Notes: generated by a model not told the origin, from the letters alone. A stretch of DNA of 64,000 bases from Gracilimonas sp040882225 (GCA_040882225.1 JBBEBR010000013.1:1-64000); one strand, 5' to 3'. Positions 1 through 9,647 are shown, counted from the stretch's first letter. Program-made: numbers and translations.

Positions 1-136
1 TACATAGTAACTAAGTTAGTACCTTATTCAGGTCTTAGCTACTTCAGCCCCTAAAACAATTATCTGATTATCTATGGCTTTTACACCAAATAAAATTTAA
101 CCGAAAAGCAGTGATTTTTTTAGAGAATTTTTATCG

Positions 137-793
137 TCAATCCAGCCGAAAAGACAAATATTTTATCGACTTTCCTTCCTTTAGATGCTTTTTTTCGTAG
201 AAGGTTTTTATCGAAAGAACCGGGTCATCAGGGTGAGTTTTATAAACATTCGGGATGTCTTTCAGTAACTCTAATTCTTCAGCGGCAATTACTTCTTTGC
301 TGTATTCGTAGAGCAAATCGCTGTCTGTTTTTAGGTGAATGATCGCTCCCGGCTTAAAGACTTTCCGATAAAGCTTCAGAAATTTTTGGGATGTCAGCCG
401 CTTTCTCTCTTTTTTGATATACGGATCTGGGAATACAATCCAGGCTTCGGATATTTCTCCCGCTGCAAAAAACTGGTCAAGATGATCAATAAAAGCCCGA
501 AAATATCGAACGTTATTCAAATCTTTTTCCTGCGCTTTTGTAGCACCAACCCACATTCTGTTTCCCTTGATATCTATGCCAATGTAATTTTTTTCGGGGT
601 GAAGCTGAGCCAAATTCAGAGAATACTCTCCTTTTCCACAGGCCAGTTCCAGTACAATGGGTTTTTCATTTTGGAAAATTTCTTTATTCCATTTTCCTTT
701 TGGTGATGCTGAATCCTCTTCATAATCGGTGTATTCGAGAACATTTTCGTAGCGCTGCATGTCTTCCATGCGTTGCTCTTTTATCTTGGGCAT
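137..793 (-). CDS. trmB: tRNA (guanine-N7-)-methyltransferase
   Basis: Predicted SAM-dependent methyltransferase that makes m7G46 in the variable loop of tRNAs in the cytoplasm. The 218 residues match the family length. A SAM-binding motif (ELACGKGE) lies at about residues 49-56. The TrmB signature FPDPYIKKERKRL, related to the usual FPDPWPKKRH stretch that contacts tRNA and substrate, lies at about 121-133. The C-terminus (KTFYEKKHLKEGKSI) fits the conserved T-x-Y-E motif. It is the last gene of a minus-strand operon, starting 3 nt after the end of pdxH. No terminator is evident in the 136 bases downstream. Confidence 0.95.
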   Translation of the reverse strand: MPKIKEQRMEDMQRYENVLEYTDYEEDSASPKGKWNKEIFQNEKPIVLELACGKGEYSLNLAQLHPEKNYIGIDIKGNRMWVGATKAQEKDLNNVRYFRAFIDHLDQFFAAGEISEAWIVFPDPYIKKERKRLTSQKFLKLYRKVFKPGAIIHLKTDSDLLYEYSKEVIAAEELELLKDIPNVYKTHPDDPVLSIKTFYEKKHLKEGKSIKYLSFRLD

Positions 794-796
794 ATT

Positions 797-1441
797 TTAG
801 GGTGAAAGTCTTTCGATATTCCAATTTTCGTTTTTCTTGGTGTATTTAATCCGGTCATGAAGCCGGCTTTGCCTTCCCTGCCAAAATTCGAAAGCGGAAG
901 GTTTCACCAAATATCCGCCCCAGGTTTCGGGCATCTCTACTTTTTCTTCAGGATATTTTTCGGTTAGTTCACTAAACTTTTTCTCTAACGCTTCACGGCT
1001 TTCCACCACTTCACTTTGATTGGAAGCCAAAGCTCCAATCTGACTCATATATGGCCGGCTTTGAAAATAACGCTCACTCTCCGGTTGGGAGATTTTCTCC
1101 ACCGCTCCTTCAATCCGAACCTGACGTTCCAGTTCAATCCAGAAAAAGCAAAGCGCGGCATAGGGATTTTGCTCAAGTTCTCTGCCTTTATCGCTGGCGT
1201 AGTTAGTAAAAAAGATAAAACCTTGGTCAGTATATCCTTTCAACAAAACAATTCTTGAGTGTGGCCGGTTTTGGGAATCGGCGGTGGAAAGGGTCATAGC
1301 GTTTGGCTCGGGAACCAACAATCGCAAAGCCTCAGCTAACCACTTCTCGAACTGATTGAAGGGGTTTTTATCTACCTCTTTTTCATCCAGCGAATGTTTT
1401 GAATATTCCTGACGGAGTTGTTCCAGTTCTTCTTTTTTCAT
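797..1441 (-). CDS. pdxH: pyridoxamine 5'-phosphate oxidase
   Basis: FMN-dependent oxidase converting pyridoxine or pyridoxamine 5'-phosphate to pyridoxal 5'-phosphate, the last step of PLP synthesis or salvage. The 214 residues are the normal length. Family blocks are visible in order: RIVLLKG (63-69), the FMN phosphate region FFTNYASDKG (77-86), RQVRIEG (106-112), the SRPYMSQIGALASNQS block (about 128-143) and the C-terminal FWQGRQSRLHDR followed by a terminal RLSP. It sits between a thioredoxin-like gene and trmB with 3-nt gaps on both sides, so all three are probably co-transcribed. Confidence 0.96.
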   Translation of the reverse strand: MKKEELEQLRQEYSKHSLDEKEVDKNPFNQFEKWLAEALRLLVPEPNAMTLSTADSQNRPHSRIVLLKGYTDQGFIFFTNYASDKGRELEQNPYAALCFFWIELERQVRIEGAVEKISQPESERYFQSRPYMSQIGALASNQSEVVESREALEKKFSELTEKYPEEKVEMPETWGGYLVKPSAFEFWQGRQSRLHDRIKYTKKNENWNIERLSP

Positions 1442-1444
1442 TTT

Positions 1445-2011
1445 TTACCCAAAATAATCCGGTTCATTTCCCGGCTTCCATTTAATATTGCATCCAATAC
1501 TTGGTGTCTGTTCCGCAGGAATTTCTTTTCCTGAAAGCATTCCATCAAGCGCTCCTCGTAAATCTTTGCCCGTCACAGACACATCTTTGTTCGGACGGCT
1601 GTCATCAAATTGCCCGCGATAGGCTAATTTTTTATGCTCATCAAACACAAAAAAATCGGGAGTGCAAGCTGCTTTATATGCTTTTGCGACTTCCTGATCC
1701 TCATCATATAAATACGGAAAAGGATATTTTTTCTCCTTCATTTTCTCCGGTGAATCATCGGGATATTTCTCCGCATCGTTTGAAGAAATCGCGATAAAAG
1801 CTATTCCCTTCTGAATATAATCGTTGGCAAGATCAATGATTCCCTGCTCAATATGCATCACGTATGGGCAATGGTTACAAATGAACATCACCACAAAAGC
1901 TTTAGTATTTTCCGCGTAACGCAGAGATAAATTTCCGCCGTGCACACTTGGCAAAGTGAAATCCGGCGCTTTGGTTCCTAATTTCAACATCGTGGATGGC
2001 GTAGCTGACAT
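1445..2011 (-). CDS. thioredoxin-like (AhpC/TSA-type) redox protein
   Basis: A 188-residue protein with the thioredoxin fold. An AhpC/TSA-like start (LGTKAPDFTLPSVHGG) leads into a CNHC pair at residues 45-48, where a thioredoxin CxxC or peroxiredoxin cysteine would sit, and a cis-Pro region ACTPDFFVFD follows at about 115. The C-terminal SIGCNIKWKPGNEP is typical of a widespread subfamily usually annotated only as thioredoxin family protein. The substrate is unknown. No signal peptide is seen, so it is probably cytoplasmic. It is the first gene of the operon with pdxH and trmB. The divergent neighbour starts 40 bp away, so the promoters must share that gap. Confidence 0.85.
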   Translation of the reverse strand: MSATPSTMLKLGTKAPDFTLPSVHGGNLSLRYAENTKAFVVMFICNHCPYVMHIEQGIIDLANDYIQKGIAFIAISSNDAEKYPDDSPEKMKEKKYPFPYLYDEDQEVAKAYKAACTPDFFVFDEHKKLAYRGQFDDSRPNKDVSVTGKDLRGALDGMLSGKEIPAEQTPSIGCNIKWKPGNEPDYFG

Positions 2012-2051
2012 ATCCTTTATTTTTGTCGATTTTTGATTTTAACTTAGCTGT

Positions 2052-2453
2052 ATGAAACCTGCTACAAAGATATTGAATGAACGGGACAAAATTTTGTTCG
2101 AAAAAGCTCTGAAGTTTTACTTTTTTTCCCGTCAACAAGATGTACGAAAACTAAACTCCGAGCTGCAAGCCCGCTTTAGATACTCCGGTCAAGTTGCTTA
2201 TTCCCTGATCGTAACATTTATAAATGAAGGAAATTTGAAAATTGAGTATATGGATTTCCTAAACCAGGAAATCAAAACCATGAGCAGTTTAGATTCTGCA
2301 CTTTTTGAGAAGATGCAGATCAAACCTCAGGAAATTGACGAAATCGAACTCAATCAACATATCTCACTGAAAGTGTATGATGAAGATCGTGATGTAGATT
2401 TAGAAATCACCTATCAACCCGAAACGGGGGTTGTGAAGTTGAAAGAAGCTTGA
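2052..2453 (+). CDS. conserved hypothetical protein, possible FtsK-gamma-like winged helix
   Basis: A 133-residue acidic cytoplasmic protein with no confident family. Residues 16-66 read as two helices followed by a winged-helix pattern (KLNSELQARFRYSGQVAYSL, then a short EGNLKIEY hairpin). The spacing resembles the DNA-binding gamma domain of FtsK, in which R and Y/F residues mark the recognition helix. The C-terminal half (about 80-133) alternates hydrophobic and charged residues and looks like a small beta domain. The assignment as DNA-binding is inference only. It is transcribed alone, divergently from the thioredoxin-like gene, and converges on the M49-like peptidase. Confidence 0.7.
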   Translation: MKPATKILNERDKILFEKALKFYFFSRQQDVRKLNSELQARFRYSGQVAYSLIVTFINEGNLKIEYMDFLNQEIKTMSSLDSALFEKMQIKPQEIDEIELNQHISLKVYDEDRDVDLEITYQPETGVVKLKEA

Positions 2454-2464
2454 TTGGATTTTTT

Positions 2465-4108
2465 CTACTGCTCTAAACCCAACACTTCTACGCCTTGCTC
2501 AAAAGTGATATCTACAGGAATATTTTGTTCCGTTAGTTTTCTCAGAGATGCATTCAACTGATCTCCCTGTACGGCATATTTCTGTACAAATTCATCCACA
2601 GCCTCATAATCTCCATTTCCCTGTAACACCAATATTTGCTCAGAAAGTGCCTCAACCACATCTTCAACTATATTCATATTGATACGATATCGCTCGGTTT
2701 CTTCATCATATGTGAAGGCTCCCATTTCCTGAAAGAAATTAAAGCGGATTAAATTTGCCCGCCCGTGTGCACTTGAAGAGCCAAAACGAATGGACCTGAA
2801 AATACTGGCGAGAAATGTAACGTAATTATTTTCGATAGAACCTTCTTCAATCATCCCCTTGTCTCGGAGAGATTTCACCATATATAAACCCAATACATCG
2901 GCCTTGCCTTCTTCGAGTGCGGAAGCATGATTTTGCAGCGCTTCGCGAACTGTACCATTACCTGTTATTGTAGTTTTGACCCCTAATCCATGCGCAACTT
3001 CATGGAACATCGTGTTGCTGAAAAAAGCGTCGAAGGTGATGTACTCTTGCTGGTCTTCAGCAATCAAAGCTTCTGAAATTGGAAGAAGGATTTTGTCGTA
3101 TTTAGCCTGCATGCTATTTTTGAGCTGCAATCTTCGTGTTCCTTTTTGCAACTGAACTTCTTCATCGTTCGGCAAATTGATTGCGATTGTTTTAGATCCT
3201 GCGTTGGAATCTCCGGCATAATAAACGGCATCGTAGGCATTCAGGTCAGAGTCGGTGCCCGGAGTTTCCGCTTTATATTCTTCGGGAACCGGAAGCCCGC
3301 GTTGCAATTCCGGTAAAACTTCTGCGTATTTCGAAAGCCTGTCGCTCCACTCTTTATCTTTAATAAGAACAAATGTTTCGTGTGCAGATTTATAACCGAA
3401 AAGCTGGTCTTCGTAATTTTCAATTGGCCCAATAATTACTTCAATGATATTATCCTTCATATCCATCCAGGCTAAATCGCTTTCCTGATAATTATCGGTT
3501 AAAAGAGCTTCCGCACGTAATTCCAGGTACTTTTTCAAACCTGCATCTTCTGCTAATTCTGCCGCTTCACGAAGTAATTCAGCAGCTCGCTGGTGTTCCT
3601 GGGCAAACGCTTCGCTGTATGGAATGGTAATAAGTTCGCCAGCTTCATCTCTTCGAATAAGTGTATACTGACTTGTTTTTTCTTCAGAATCCCATTCCTC
3701 AAATTCTTCTTTGGTCATATCGGCGGGATAAAAATTTGCTCCTTCCGGTTTTTCACCCACTCCGTCTACAAAAGGCTCGTTGCCATTCAGGCGATCCCAT
3801 GGGCCGTAATTGATATATACAAATCGCTGCGTTTCCTCATCTAAACCGTCCAGGAGTTCTTCTTTATCACCATAAGCCTGCAACCAGAAAACTTTTTCCA
3901 TTTCCCTGGCAGCTTCAATTAAGATAGGAATCATTTGCTTCTCATTATCGGTAAGCACAGAAACGTCTGATGTAAGCGTAAATGGAGTGTATTGAGCAAG
4001 CCGTTCATCCATATTCATTGAGGTATCTTCTCCAGTATTACATCCCGTAAACCCCATACCTGCTAATATACAACTGATCGCTAGCGCTCTTTTTAAATTC
4101 AAATACAT
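2465..4108 (-). CDS. M49-like (dipeptidyl-peptidase III-type) zinc lipoprotein
   Basis: Predicted secreted zinc peptidase of 547 residues. The N-terminus has a short hydrophobic stretch ending in GFTGC (Cys23), so it is probably a lipoprotein, although Phe at -3 is not ideal for a lipobox. Zinc ligands are visible as HEVAH at 369-373 and EEGKAD at 399-404, the spacing and order found in M49 dipeptidyl-peptidase III (HExxGH plus EExxA[ED]). The one-residue-shorter HExxH form and the short length set it apart from classical DPP III. It is likely to trim short peptides in the periplasm. It lies 11 nt after the MscS gene and could be the last gene of that operon. Confidence 0.8.
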   Translation of the reverse strand: MYLNLKRALAISCILAGMGFTGCNTGEDTSMNMDERLAQYTPFTLTSDVSVLTDNEKQMIPILIEAAREMEKVFWLQAYGDKEELLDGLDEETQRFVYINYGPWDRLNGNEPFVDGVGEKPEGANFYPADMTKEEFEEWDSEEKTSQYTLIRRDEAGELITIPYSEAFAQEHQRAAELLREAAELAEDAGLKKYLELRAEALLTDNYQESDLAWMDMKDNIIEVIIGPIENYEDQLFGYKSAHETFVLIKDKEWSDRLSKYAEVLPELQRGLPVPEEYKAETPGTDSDLNAYDAVYYAGDSNAGSKTIAINLPNDEEVQLQKGTRRLQLKNSMQAKYDKILLPISEALIAEDQQEYITFDAFFSNTMFHEVAHGLGVKTTITGNGTVREALQNHASALEEGKADVLGLYMVKSLRDKGMIEEGSIENNYVTFLASIFRSIRFGSSSAHGRANLIRFNFFQEMGAFTYDEETERYRINMNIVEDVVEALSEQILVLQGNGDYEAVDEFVQKYAVQGDQLNASLRKLTEQNIPVDITFEQGVEVLGLEQ

Positions 4109-4119
4109 AATGATAGTTT

Positions 4120-5196
4120 TTAATTGCTGGTGTTTTGTTCTTCAATCTCTTTTGGAGCGCCTTCATCTATAAGGATTCCTCTTCGCCCAAGTTCAGTCAA
4201 AATTAACTCAGTTACATCACTTTGGAAAGGGAATTCGTAGCGGATATCGAGTACATATGCTTTCACTTTTACCTTCAAAATAAAACGCCGCTGCTGCATT
4301 TCATTTTCAGTTATAATGCTTATTGGCTTTTTCAGATAAATGAAACGAGACGACACTACTGCTTTGAAAGCTACACTTTTCACCTCTTCTACCGGACATT
4401 CCGCCGGTAAATAAATTTCGGTGATAACCAGACAATCCAAAGCCCCGGAATTCGCATTTGAAACTGCGGTGTTAATCAATTCTCCATTCGGGATAGTGAC
4501 AATCGAATCTCCTGGAGTTACAATTCGGCTCGAACGCAGCCCAATCTGGATCACTTCCCCATAATGATCGTTGTATTCAATTTTGTCACCCACCTGAAAG
4601 GGCCGATCGAGAATCAACATCACCCCGCCAAAAAGATTTTTGAGTACATCTTGTGAAGCCAAACCAACCGCAATACCTACGGAAGCCAGCACGGTAATCA
4701 CCGTTGCATAGGGTGGCTGAATAATACCCGCAATAGCGACATAGATTGCAAAAACCCACAAAGTCACTCTAAAAATAGGCACCATTCTTTTTATCCGAAG
4801 CCGGTATTTCGAGGCTTTTTCGGAAAAATTATCAAGCACCTTACTGATAAATACCGTGATATAATACGTGAAGATAAAGAACAGCATGATAGTTAAAATC
4901 TTCTGCCACGATATTACTTCCTCGAAGTTTGAAAGAGCCCGCTGAGTATCATCTTCAAATTCTGATGCCCCATTATTTGACTCTTCACTTTGCTGAGCTA
5001 CAGAATCAAGTGTACTGAGCCTTAATTGGATCAATGAATCAATTTTTACAAGCAGGGAATCGGTGGCGGTGAGCTGGGAATCGGCTGAAGCAGTTCGAAT
5101 GCTATCTGTTGATTCTTGCGCCAAGACAGGAAAAGAGGTAAAGGCTCCCGATGTCACCAAAAATAATATTATCGCTAAAAACTTTTTTCCGTTCAT
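4120..5196 (-). CDS. MscS-family mechanosensitive ion channel
   Basis: Small-conductance mechanosensitive channel protein of 358 residues from the ATG at 5196. That start is preferred over the in-frame ATG at 5238 because it opens a clean signal peptide (MNGKKFLAIILFLV, cleavage near VLA-Q at 26) and avoids overlap with the upstream gene. A polar Ser/Thr/Asp-rich periplasmic segment (27-95) precedes membrane helices at about 99-119 and 139-159 and the Gly/Ala-rich pore helix at 164-195 (ASVGIAVGLASQDVLKNLFGG). The beta domain with DRPFQVGDKIE follows. It starts 4 nt after the 994-residue P-loop protein ends, which implies co-expression. Confidence 0.92.
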   Translation of the reverse strand: MNGKKFLAIILFLVTSGAFTSFPVLAQESTDSIRTASADSQLTATDSLLVKIDSLIQLRLSTLDSVAQQSEESNNGASEFEDDTQRALSNFEEVISWQKILTIMLFFIFTYYITVFISKVLDNFSEKASKYRLRIKRMVPIFRVTLWVFAIYVAIAGIIQPPYATVITVLASVGIAVGLASQDVLKNLFGGVMLILDRPFQVGDKIEYNDHYGEVIQIGLRSSRIVTPGDSIVTIPNGELINTAVSNANSGALDCLVITEIYLPAECPVEEVKSVAFKAVVSSRFIYLKKPISIITENEMQQRRFILKVKVKAYVLDIRYEFPFQSDVTELILTELGRRGILIDEGAPKEIEEQNTSN

Positions 5197-5200
5197 GTTC

Positions 5201-8185
5201 TTAATGTAAAATATTTGCCGATTTGAGTACTCTTGCAACCTGCCTGTAGATCAGATGATTTAATGTAAAACCATGCTCGGTTTGCAATAGAATTGATCGT
5301 GATGCCAGCCGTGAAATCATCAGTTTGCATTCCCGCAAAGGCAGGTGCATAATTAATGAAAGGTGTTCGGCATTCAATGAATCGTGCAGCACAAAGGCAG
5401 CCAGCGCAAATAATTCAGCACTTCCCAACTCATCAATTCTCCTTATTGAATCAAACTGAAATGGATTAATGACAAAATGAGAATCATCATATTCTTTGAT
5501 CGAGCGAATCCAGTAAATCATGGCGATAGATGCATTTCCTTCCGCTAAATTAGCCATTTTCTCAAAATACCGGTCTTTTAAAAATTCCTGCACCTGAGCT
5601 TCATCATCCATAAGTTTTCGAAAAGAGCGGCTTTTTTTTACAGATTCCTCTGGGATAAATATTAGCTGATATCCACTTGCTCGATGTCGTTTCAAAATCA
5701 GGTCTTCAATCTGTGAAGCGTTGAGTTGATCGGTTTGAATTACATGGGTAAAATAGTCAACTGCATTCAGCACTTTATCCAGGTAAAGCCAACCATAACG
5801 AGTGCTGCTTACTATCCACAGGATTTCCTTGTTCGTTTCTGAAATGAGATACATCAAATGTTCAAAAGCATCAAAACCCGAAATATTCCGGATAAAGCAA
5901 TTCTGAACATTTTCCAGGGTAACCACCGTCCTTTTTTTCTTGCGCTGTATGGCTGCGATTAGCTCTTCTACAGTGGTTACGTCTTTTATCTTGAGTGCAT
6001 CACAAATGATGGCGACCATACCCTCCGGCTTCCAAATGGTATCTTTGAAAGTAACATCAACCACATCATGCTTAGTAATATTTTCCTCAACCCACAGCCG
6101 GACAAATAAGCTTTTCCCACTTCCTTTTTCACCCACAACCGCAAACGTGGATGGAAAATTATTTTTCCATAACTCATAGCCCTTTTTGAGGCGCTCAAAC
6201 TGTTCGGGACGGCCAACGAAAAATCGATCATCCACTTCCTTTTGAAAGTCGAACAACCGCCGATAAATAAAAGGAAGCCTCTCCATTTTTTCATCAGTCT
6301 CTGACAGAAAAGTAGCCAAATCACTTTTATCTCCTTCTATTATCTCGGCTTCCCGAAAGCCTAAAAACTTCCTTGTATTCTCAAAATATAGTTTCCCTTT
6401 TTTTCCAAAAAAACGGGCGAATAACTCCGCTTTATCTCCGAATTTTGCCCACCCCACCTGAAGCTTAACTTTCCAGCCTACGGCCGCCTCTTTTGCCATG
6501 TATTGGGCGCCGGTAATGCGGGTTTCGCTTACATCTTGCTTCAGTAGCAATGTTGCAAGTTTTGAGAAAGCAATCTTCTCTTTATCCCTTAAACTGTTTA
6601 CCAAACCTTCTCTCTTTTCTTCTACTTTTTGAGAAATCTCTGCCAGCTTAACTTTAGCGCGCTCAAGTCCCTCGCGCGCCACCTGAAAAGGCTCTTCTTC
6701 ATCGGCCTTTTTAACTTCGTCTGCAATTTCGAGGTTTGTGAGTATTATTTCCGAAATCTCCCTGAAATCCTGAATCAACTCGATTAAAAATTGCTCCGGC
6801 TTAATTTCCTTGGGCAGGAAATTTATCACCAGGTGATTATTAATCACCCGCTGAACCAATACTTGCCAGTTTATTTCTTCATAATCATATTCCGGAGGAA
6901 ATTTAGCCATATCCAACTCTTCAACAAAAATCGCCTTTTCAGATAACCCATTTGTCCAACCGGGAATGGCGGATATGAATCCATTCAACTTTGTACTTAA
7001 AATAGCTTCTTCAATAAGATATTGAATGGGACGAATTAGCGAATTCTCTACAATTTCGTTCAGTTCATCCCGAAGCTTTCCGCTTAATTTTTGTCTCTCT
7101 TTGAGGGAATGCTTCTCCGTTTCATCGAATACCAAAATGGTTTCGGAGAGACGTTCATCTAACTCATGTTTGGGTTTTTGGATGTTTTCGGTGAAAAATT
7201 CAGTCAGAGATTCACCAAAACCCTGAACCCGTTCATTGAACTGCGAGTGAAGTTCAGTAAAATCCAGCGACAAAGACATCCGGTCACATAACATATCAAG
7301 AAGCGCATTCCACTGTTTGAAAAATTCCTGCTCTCTTTGAATGATTCTCGCTTTTTTAGCACTCACGCGGTTATCACTGTAATCACTTGCCTTTCGTTCT
7401 ATGGTGTCCGTGATGGAGATTTCATGAATTATATTCTTCGAAATTCCCTCAAACGCTTCTTTTATTGTTTGGGATTGATTTTTCAGAAGCTTCGATAATT
7501 TTTCCTGGGCAAGACGCTGAATTTGCTCTAAATCATCGGGTATTTGAGGATTCCATTCCTCCCTGCTCTCTTCATCCTCTTCTTTATTGGGATTTTTGAC
7601 CTGAAGTCCATTTGAACTCAATAGCCAGGCATCAGCCTGAACCAAAAGCTCTGCTTTCAGTTTTCTTTGTTCATGTTCCCAGTTTTGAACAACCGAAGAA
7701 AGTTCAAAAAGCTCAAACTCTACCACCTTTTGTAGTGGTATTTTTTGATGCCATTCAGGCTTTTGCTTCTGCGGATGGCCGGAAATACTTCGGATTCCAT
7801 TTCCTATTGCATGTGCACCGCGTTGTATAAACCGAAAACCACGCTTACCCATTTTCCTGCTTCGAAATAAAATGGAATCACCTTCCAAAGCCTGAAATCG
7901 ATCTTCATCCTGTACAAAAACAACTTCATCCTCAATTTGAGAAGTGATGCTTTTGATTGATTCTATCCATTCACTGTTTTCAGCCTTAGCTGAATTAAGC
8001 TGACTAAGTTTTGAGAAAAGCTTTTCGGCCTTTTCCTGCTCAGATAATTTCCCAGAGCTATTTAGAATCTGGTTTAACTCATGAGCATCTTTTTCAATGG
8101 ATGAAATTAATTCCTTGCGAATATCCGGGAGCCATTCATCTCGAAGTTTTTTTGAGACTTGTTCCCTGGAAATAACTGAATTCAT
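5201..8185 (-). CDS. large P-loop ATPase-like protein of unknown function
   Basis: A 994-residue soluble protein with no membrane segment or signal peptide. Residues 1-650 are almost entirely predicted helix or coiled coil, rich in Glu and Lys. A P-loop module follows, with Walker A GEKGSGKS at 685-692, a Walker-B-like hydrophobic strand ending in E (TVVTLE, 753-758) and a sensor-like IVSSTR at 791-796, as in AAA/STAND NTPases. The last 80 residues look like a winged helix. The function is unknown. It is immediately upstream of the MscS gene (4-nt gap). A role in regulating or tethering the channel is a guess from position only. Confidence 0.85.
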   Translation of the reverse strand: MNSVISREQVSKKLRDEWLPDIRKELISSIEKDAHELNQILNSSGKLSEQEKAEKLFSKLSQLNSAKAENSEWIESIKSITSQIEDEVVFVQDEDRFQALEGDSILFRSRKMGKRGFRFIQRGAHAIGNGIRSISGHPQKQKPEWHQKIPLQKVVEFELFELSSVVQNWEHEQRKLKAELLVQADAWLLSSNGLQVKNPNKEEDEESREEWNPQIPDDLEQIQRLAQEKLSKLLKNQSQTIKEAFEGISKNIIHEISITDTIERKASDYSDNRVSAKKARIIQREQEFFKQWNALLDMLCDRMSLSLDFTELHSQFNERVQGFGESLTEFFTENIQKPKHELDERLSETILVFDETEKHSLKERQKLSGKLRDELNEIVENSLIRPIQYLIEEAILSTKLNGFISAIPGWTNGLSEKAIFVEELDMAKFPPEYDYEEINWQVLVQRVINNHLVINFLPKEIKPEQFLIELIQDFREISEIILTNLEIADEVKKADEEEPFQVAREGLERAKVKLAEISQKVEEKREGLVNSLRDKEKIAFSKLATLLLKQDVSETRITGAQYMAKEAAVGWKVKLQVGWAKFGDKAELFARFFGKKGKLYFENTRKFLGFREAEIIEGDKSDLATFLSETDEKMERLPFIYRRLFDFQKEVDDRFFVGRPEQFERLKKGYELWKNNFPSTFAVVGEKGSGKSLFVRLWVEENITKHDVVDVTFKDTIWKPEGMVAIICDALKIKDVTTVEELIAAIQRKKKRTVVTLENVQNCFIRNISGFDAFEHLMYLISETNKEILWIVSSTRYGWLYLDKVLNAVDYFTHVIQTDQLNASQIEDLILKRHRASGYQLIFIPEESVKKSRSFRKLMDDEAQVQEFLKDRYFEKMANLAEGNASIAMIYWIRSIKEYDDSHFVINPFQFDSIRRIDELGSAELFALAAFVLHDSLNAEHLSLIMHLPLRECKLMISRLASRSILLQTEHGFTLNHLIYRQVARVLKSANILH

Positions 8186-8369
8186 GTATTTGTTTAATTA
8201 TTACCCTTCATACCTTAGAGAATGTACCATTCTGGAACGAAATAAAAATTATTATGGAAACTTAACTTAGAGCATTACCAATTCACTTCGAAAATCAAAA
8301 CAGTTCCACCTGTTCCTCTTTCAATGATTTGGATAATACCTTACATTAAATAAATCATCTTTCAGGCAA

Positions 8370-9647
8370 ATGACCTACAACTATTACATTTCAAGCATAA
8401 AAAAGCCGTATCTGTTTTGTGGTAAATTATGTGCTGTTACTTTTATAATCTTTCTCTTTTCCGTTCAGGTTTTTGCCCAAACACACCTCCAAAGAATATC
8501 AAACTCAGCAAGAAGCGATGGATTGGGTTACGTTGTCCGGTATCATTTAACTGCCCCTGTAGATTCTTTTGATCTCATCCAACCCGCTTCCGACCTTGTC
8601 CAAATGGTGCTTTACGGCACCGATATTGATACCTCCGGGATTCTGCTTCCCGAAAAAAGTGAGAAACTAAAAGAGGTGCGTTTATACAAATTGGAATACG
8701 GTTATGGTGTAGATATCTATCTTTCTGAAGACGCTTATTATCTTTCCACTGCTTACCTCGATCAAAACAAAAGCCATATTCTGCTGGCCTTAACTGAAAC
8801 CACACAAAGAGAAGCTGAGCGGTATTCACAACAATTTATAGCCCGAAACTGGTATCGGGAGATTATCCCCGAAGATGCCCTGGAAGTTACCGGGGTTGAA
8901 GTTAATCCCTTTGATGATTCTTACAACATTATTAAAGATAAGCTCCGGTTCGACCGTATTGTTATTGATCCCGGCCATGGAGGGCATGATCCTGGAAATC
9001 CGGGTTATAATAACAGCGTTAAAGAAAAGGACATCGTCTTGTCGATTGCCAAAAAACTTGGGAGCTATATCGAAGAACATCTCCCGGGCGTGGAAGTTAT
9101 TTATACGCGCGAAAATGATGAGTTTGTAGCTCTGGAAGAAAGAGGCCGTATTGCTAACCGTGCTGTAGCCGATCTATTTGTTTCCATTCATGCTGATGCA
9201 TTTCCCAACCATCAGGTGCGGGGAGCTTCTGTTTTCTTTTTAGGGTTGAACCGGAGCGATATGTCATTCGAAATTATGAAAAAAGAAAATCAGGTTTACC
9301 AAAATGAGCTGGTGGAAGATCTCACGGAAGAAGATTTATTAGTATACGAGTTAGCACATTCCGGTAATATTGCCACAAGTGAGCGCATTGCCTACATGAT
9401 GGAAGACCAATTAAAGAATCGGGCGCAACGTAAATCACGGGGTGTAAAACAGATGGGATTGGTGGTGCTTTATCAATCTACCATGCCGGCTATTTTGGTG
9501 GAAGCAGGATTTCTCACCAATCCTTCTGAGCAGCGGTTTTTAGCCAGCGATTATGGCCAAAATATTATTGCTTCAGCACTGTTCCGTGCCATTCGAGATT
9601 ATAAAATTGAGTACGAAAAAAATCAGGCTTACAATACATCCAACTAA
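8370..9647 (+). CDS. N-acetylmuramoyl-L-alanine amidase (Amidase_3 type)
   Basis: Predicted periplasmic zinc amidase that cleaves the amide bond between N-acetylmuramate and L-alanine during cell separation and wall turnover. Of 425 residues, the first 36 form a signal peptide ending VFA-Q. A beta-rich N-terminal domain (40-180, AMIN-like position) precedes the catalytic domain, with DPGHGGHDPG at about 200, EKDIVL at about 217, the SIHADA zinc-histidine motif at about 272 and a catalytic EAGFLTN near 380. It is followed after 1 nt by the uridine kinase gene, so the two are likely co-transcribed. Confidence 0.92.
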   Translation: MTYNYYISSIKKPYLFCGKLCAVTFIIFLFSVQVFAQTHLQRISNSARSDGLGYVVRYHLTAPVDSFDLIQPASDLVQMVLYGTDIDTSGILLPEKSEKLKEVRLYKLEYGYGVDIYLSEDAYYLSTAYLDQNKSHILLALTETTQREAERYSQQFIARNWYREIIPEDALEVTGVEVNPFDDSYNIIKDKLRFDRIVIDPGHGGHDPGNPGYNNSVKEKDIVLSIAKKLGSYIEEHLPGVEVIYTRENDEFVALEERGRIANRAVADLFVSIHADAFPNHQVRGASVFFLGLNRSDMSFEIMKKENQVYQNELVEDLTEEDLLVYELAHSGNIATSERIAYMMEDQLKNRAQRKSRGVKQMGLVVLYQSTMPAILVEAGFLTNPSEQRFLASDYGQNIIASALFRAIRDYKIEYEKNQAYNTSN

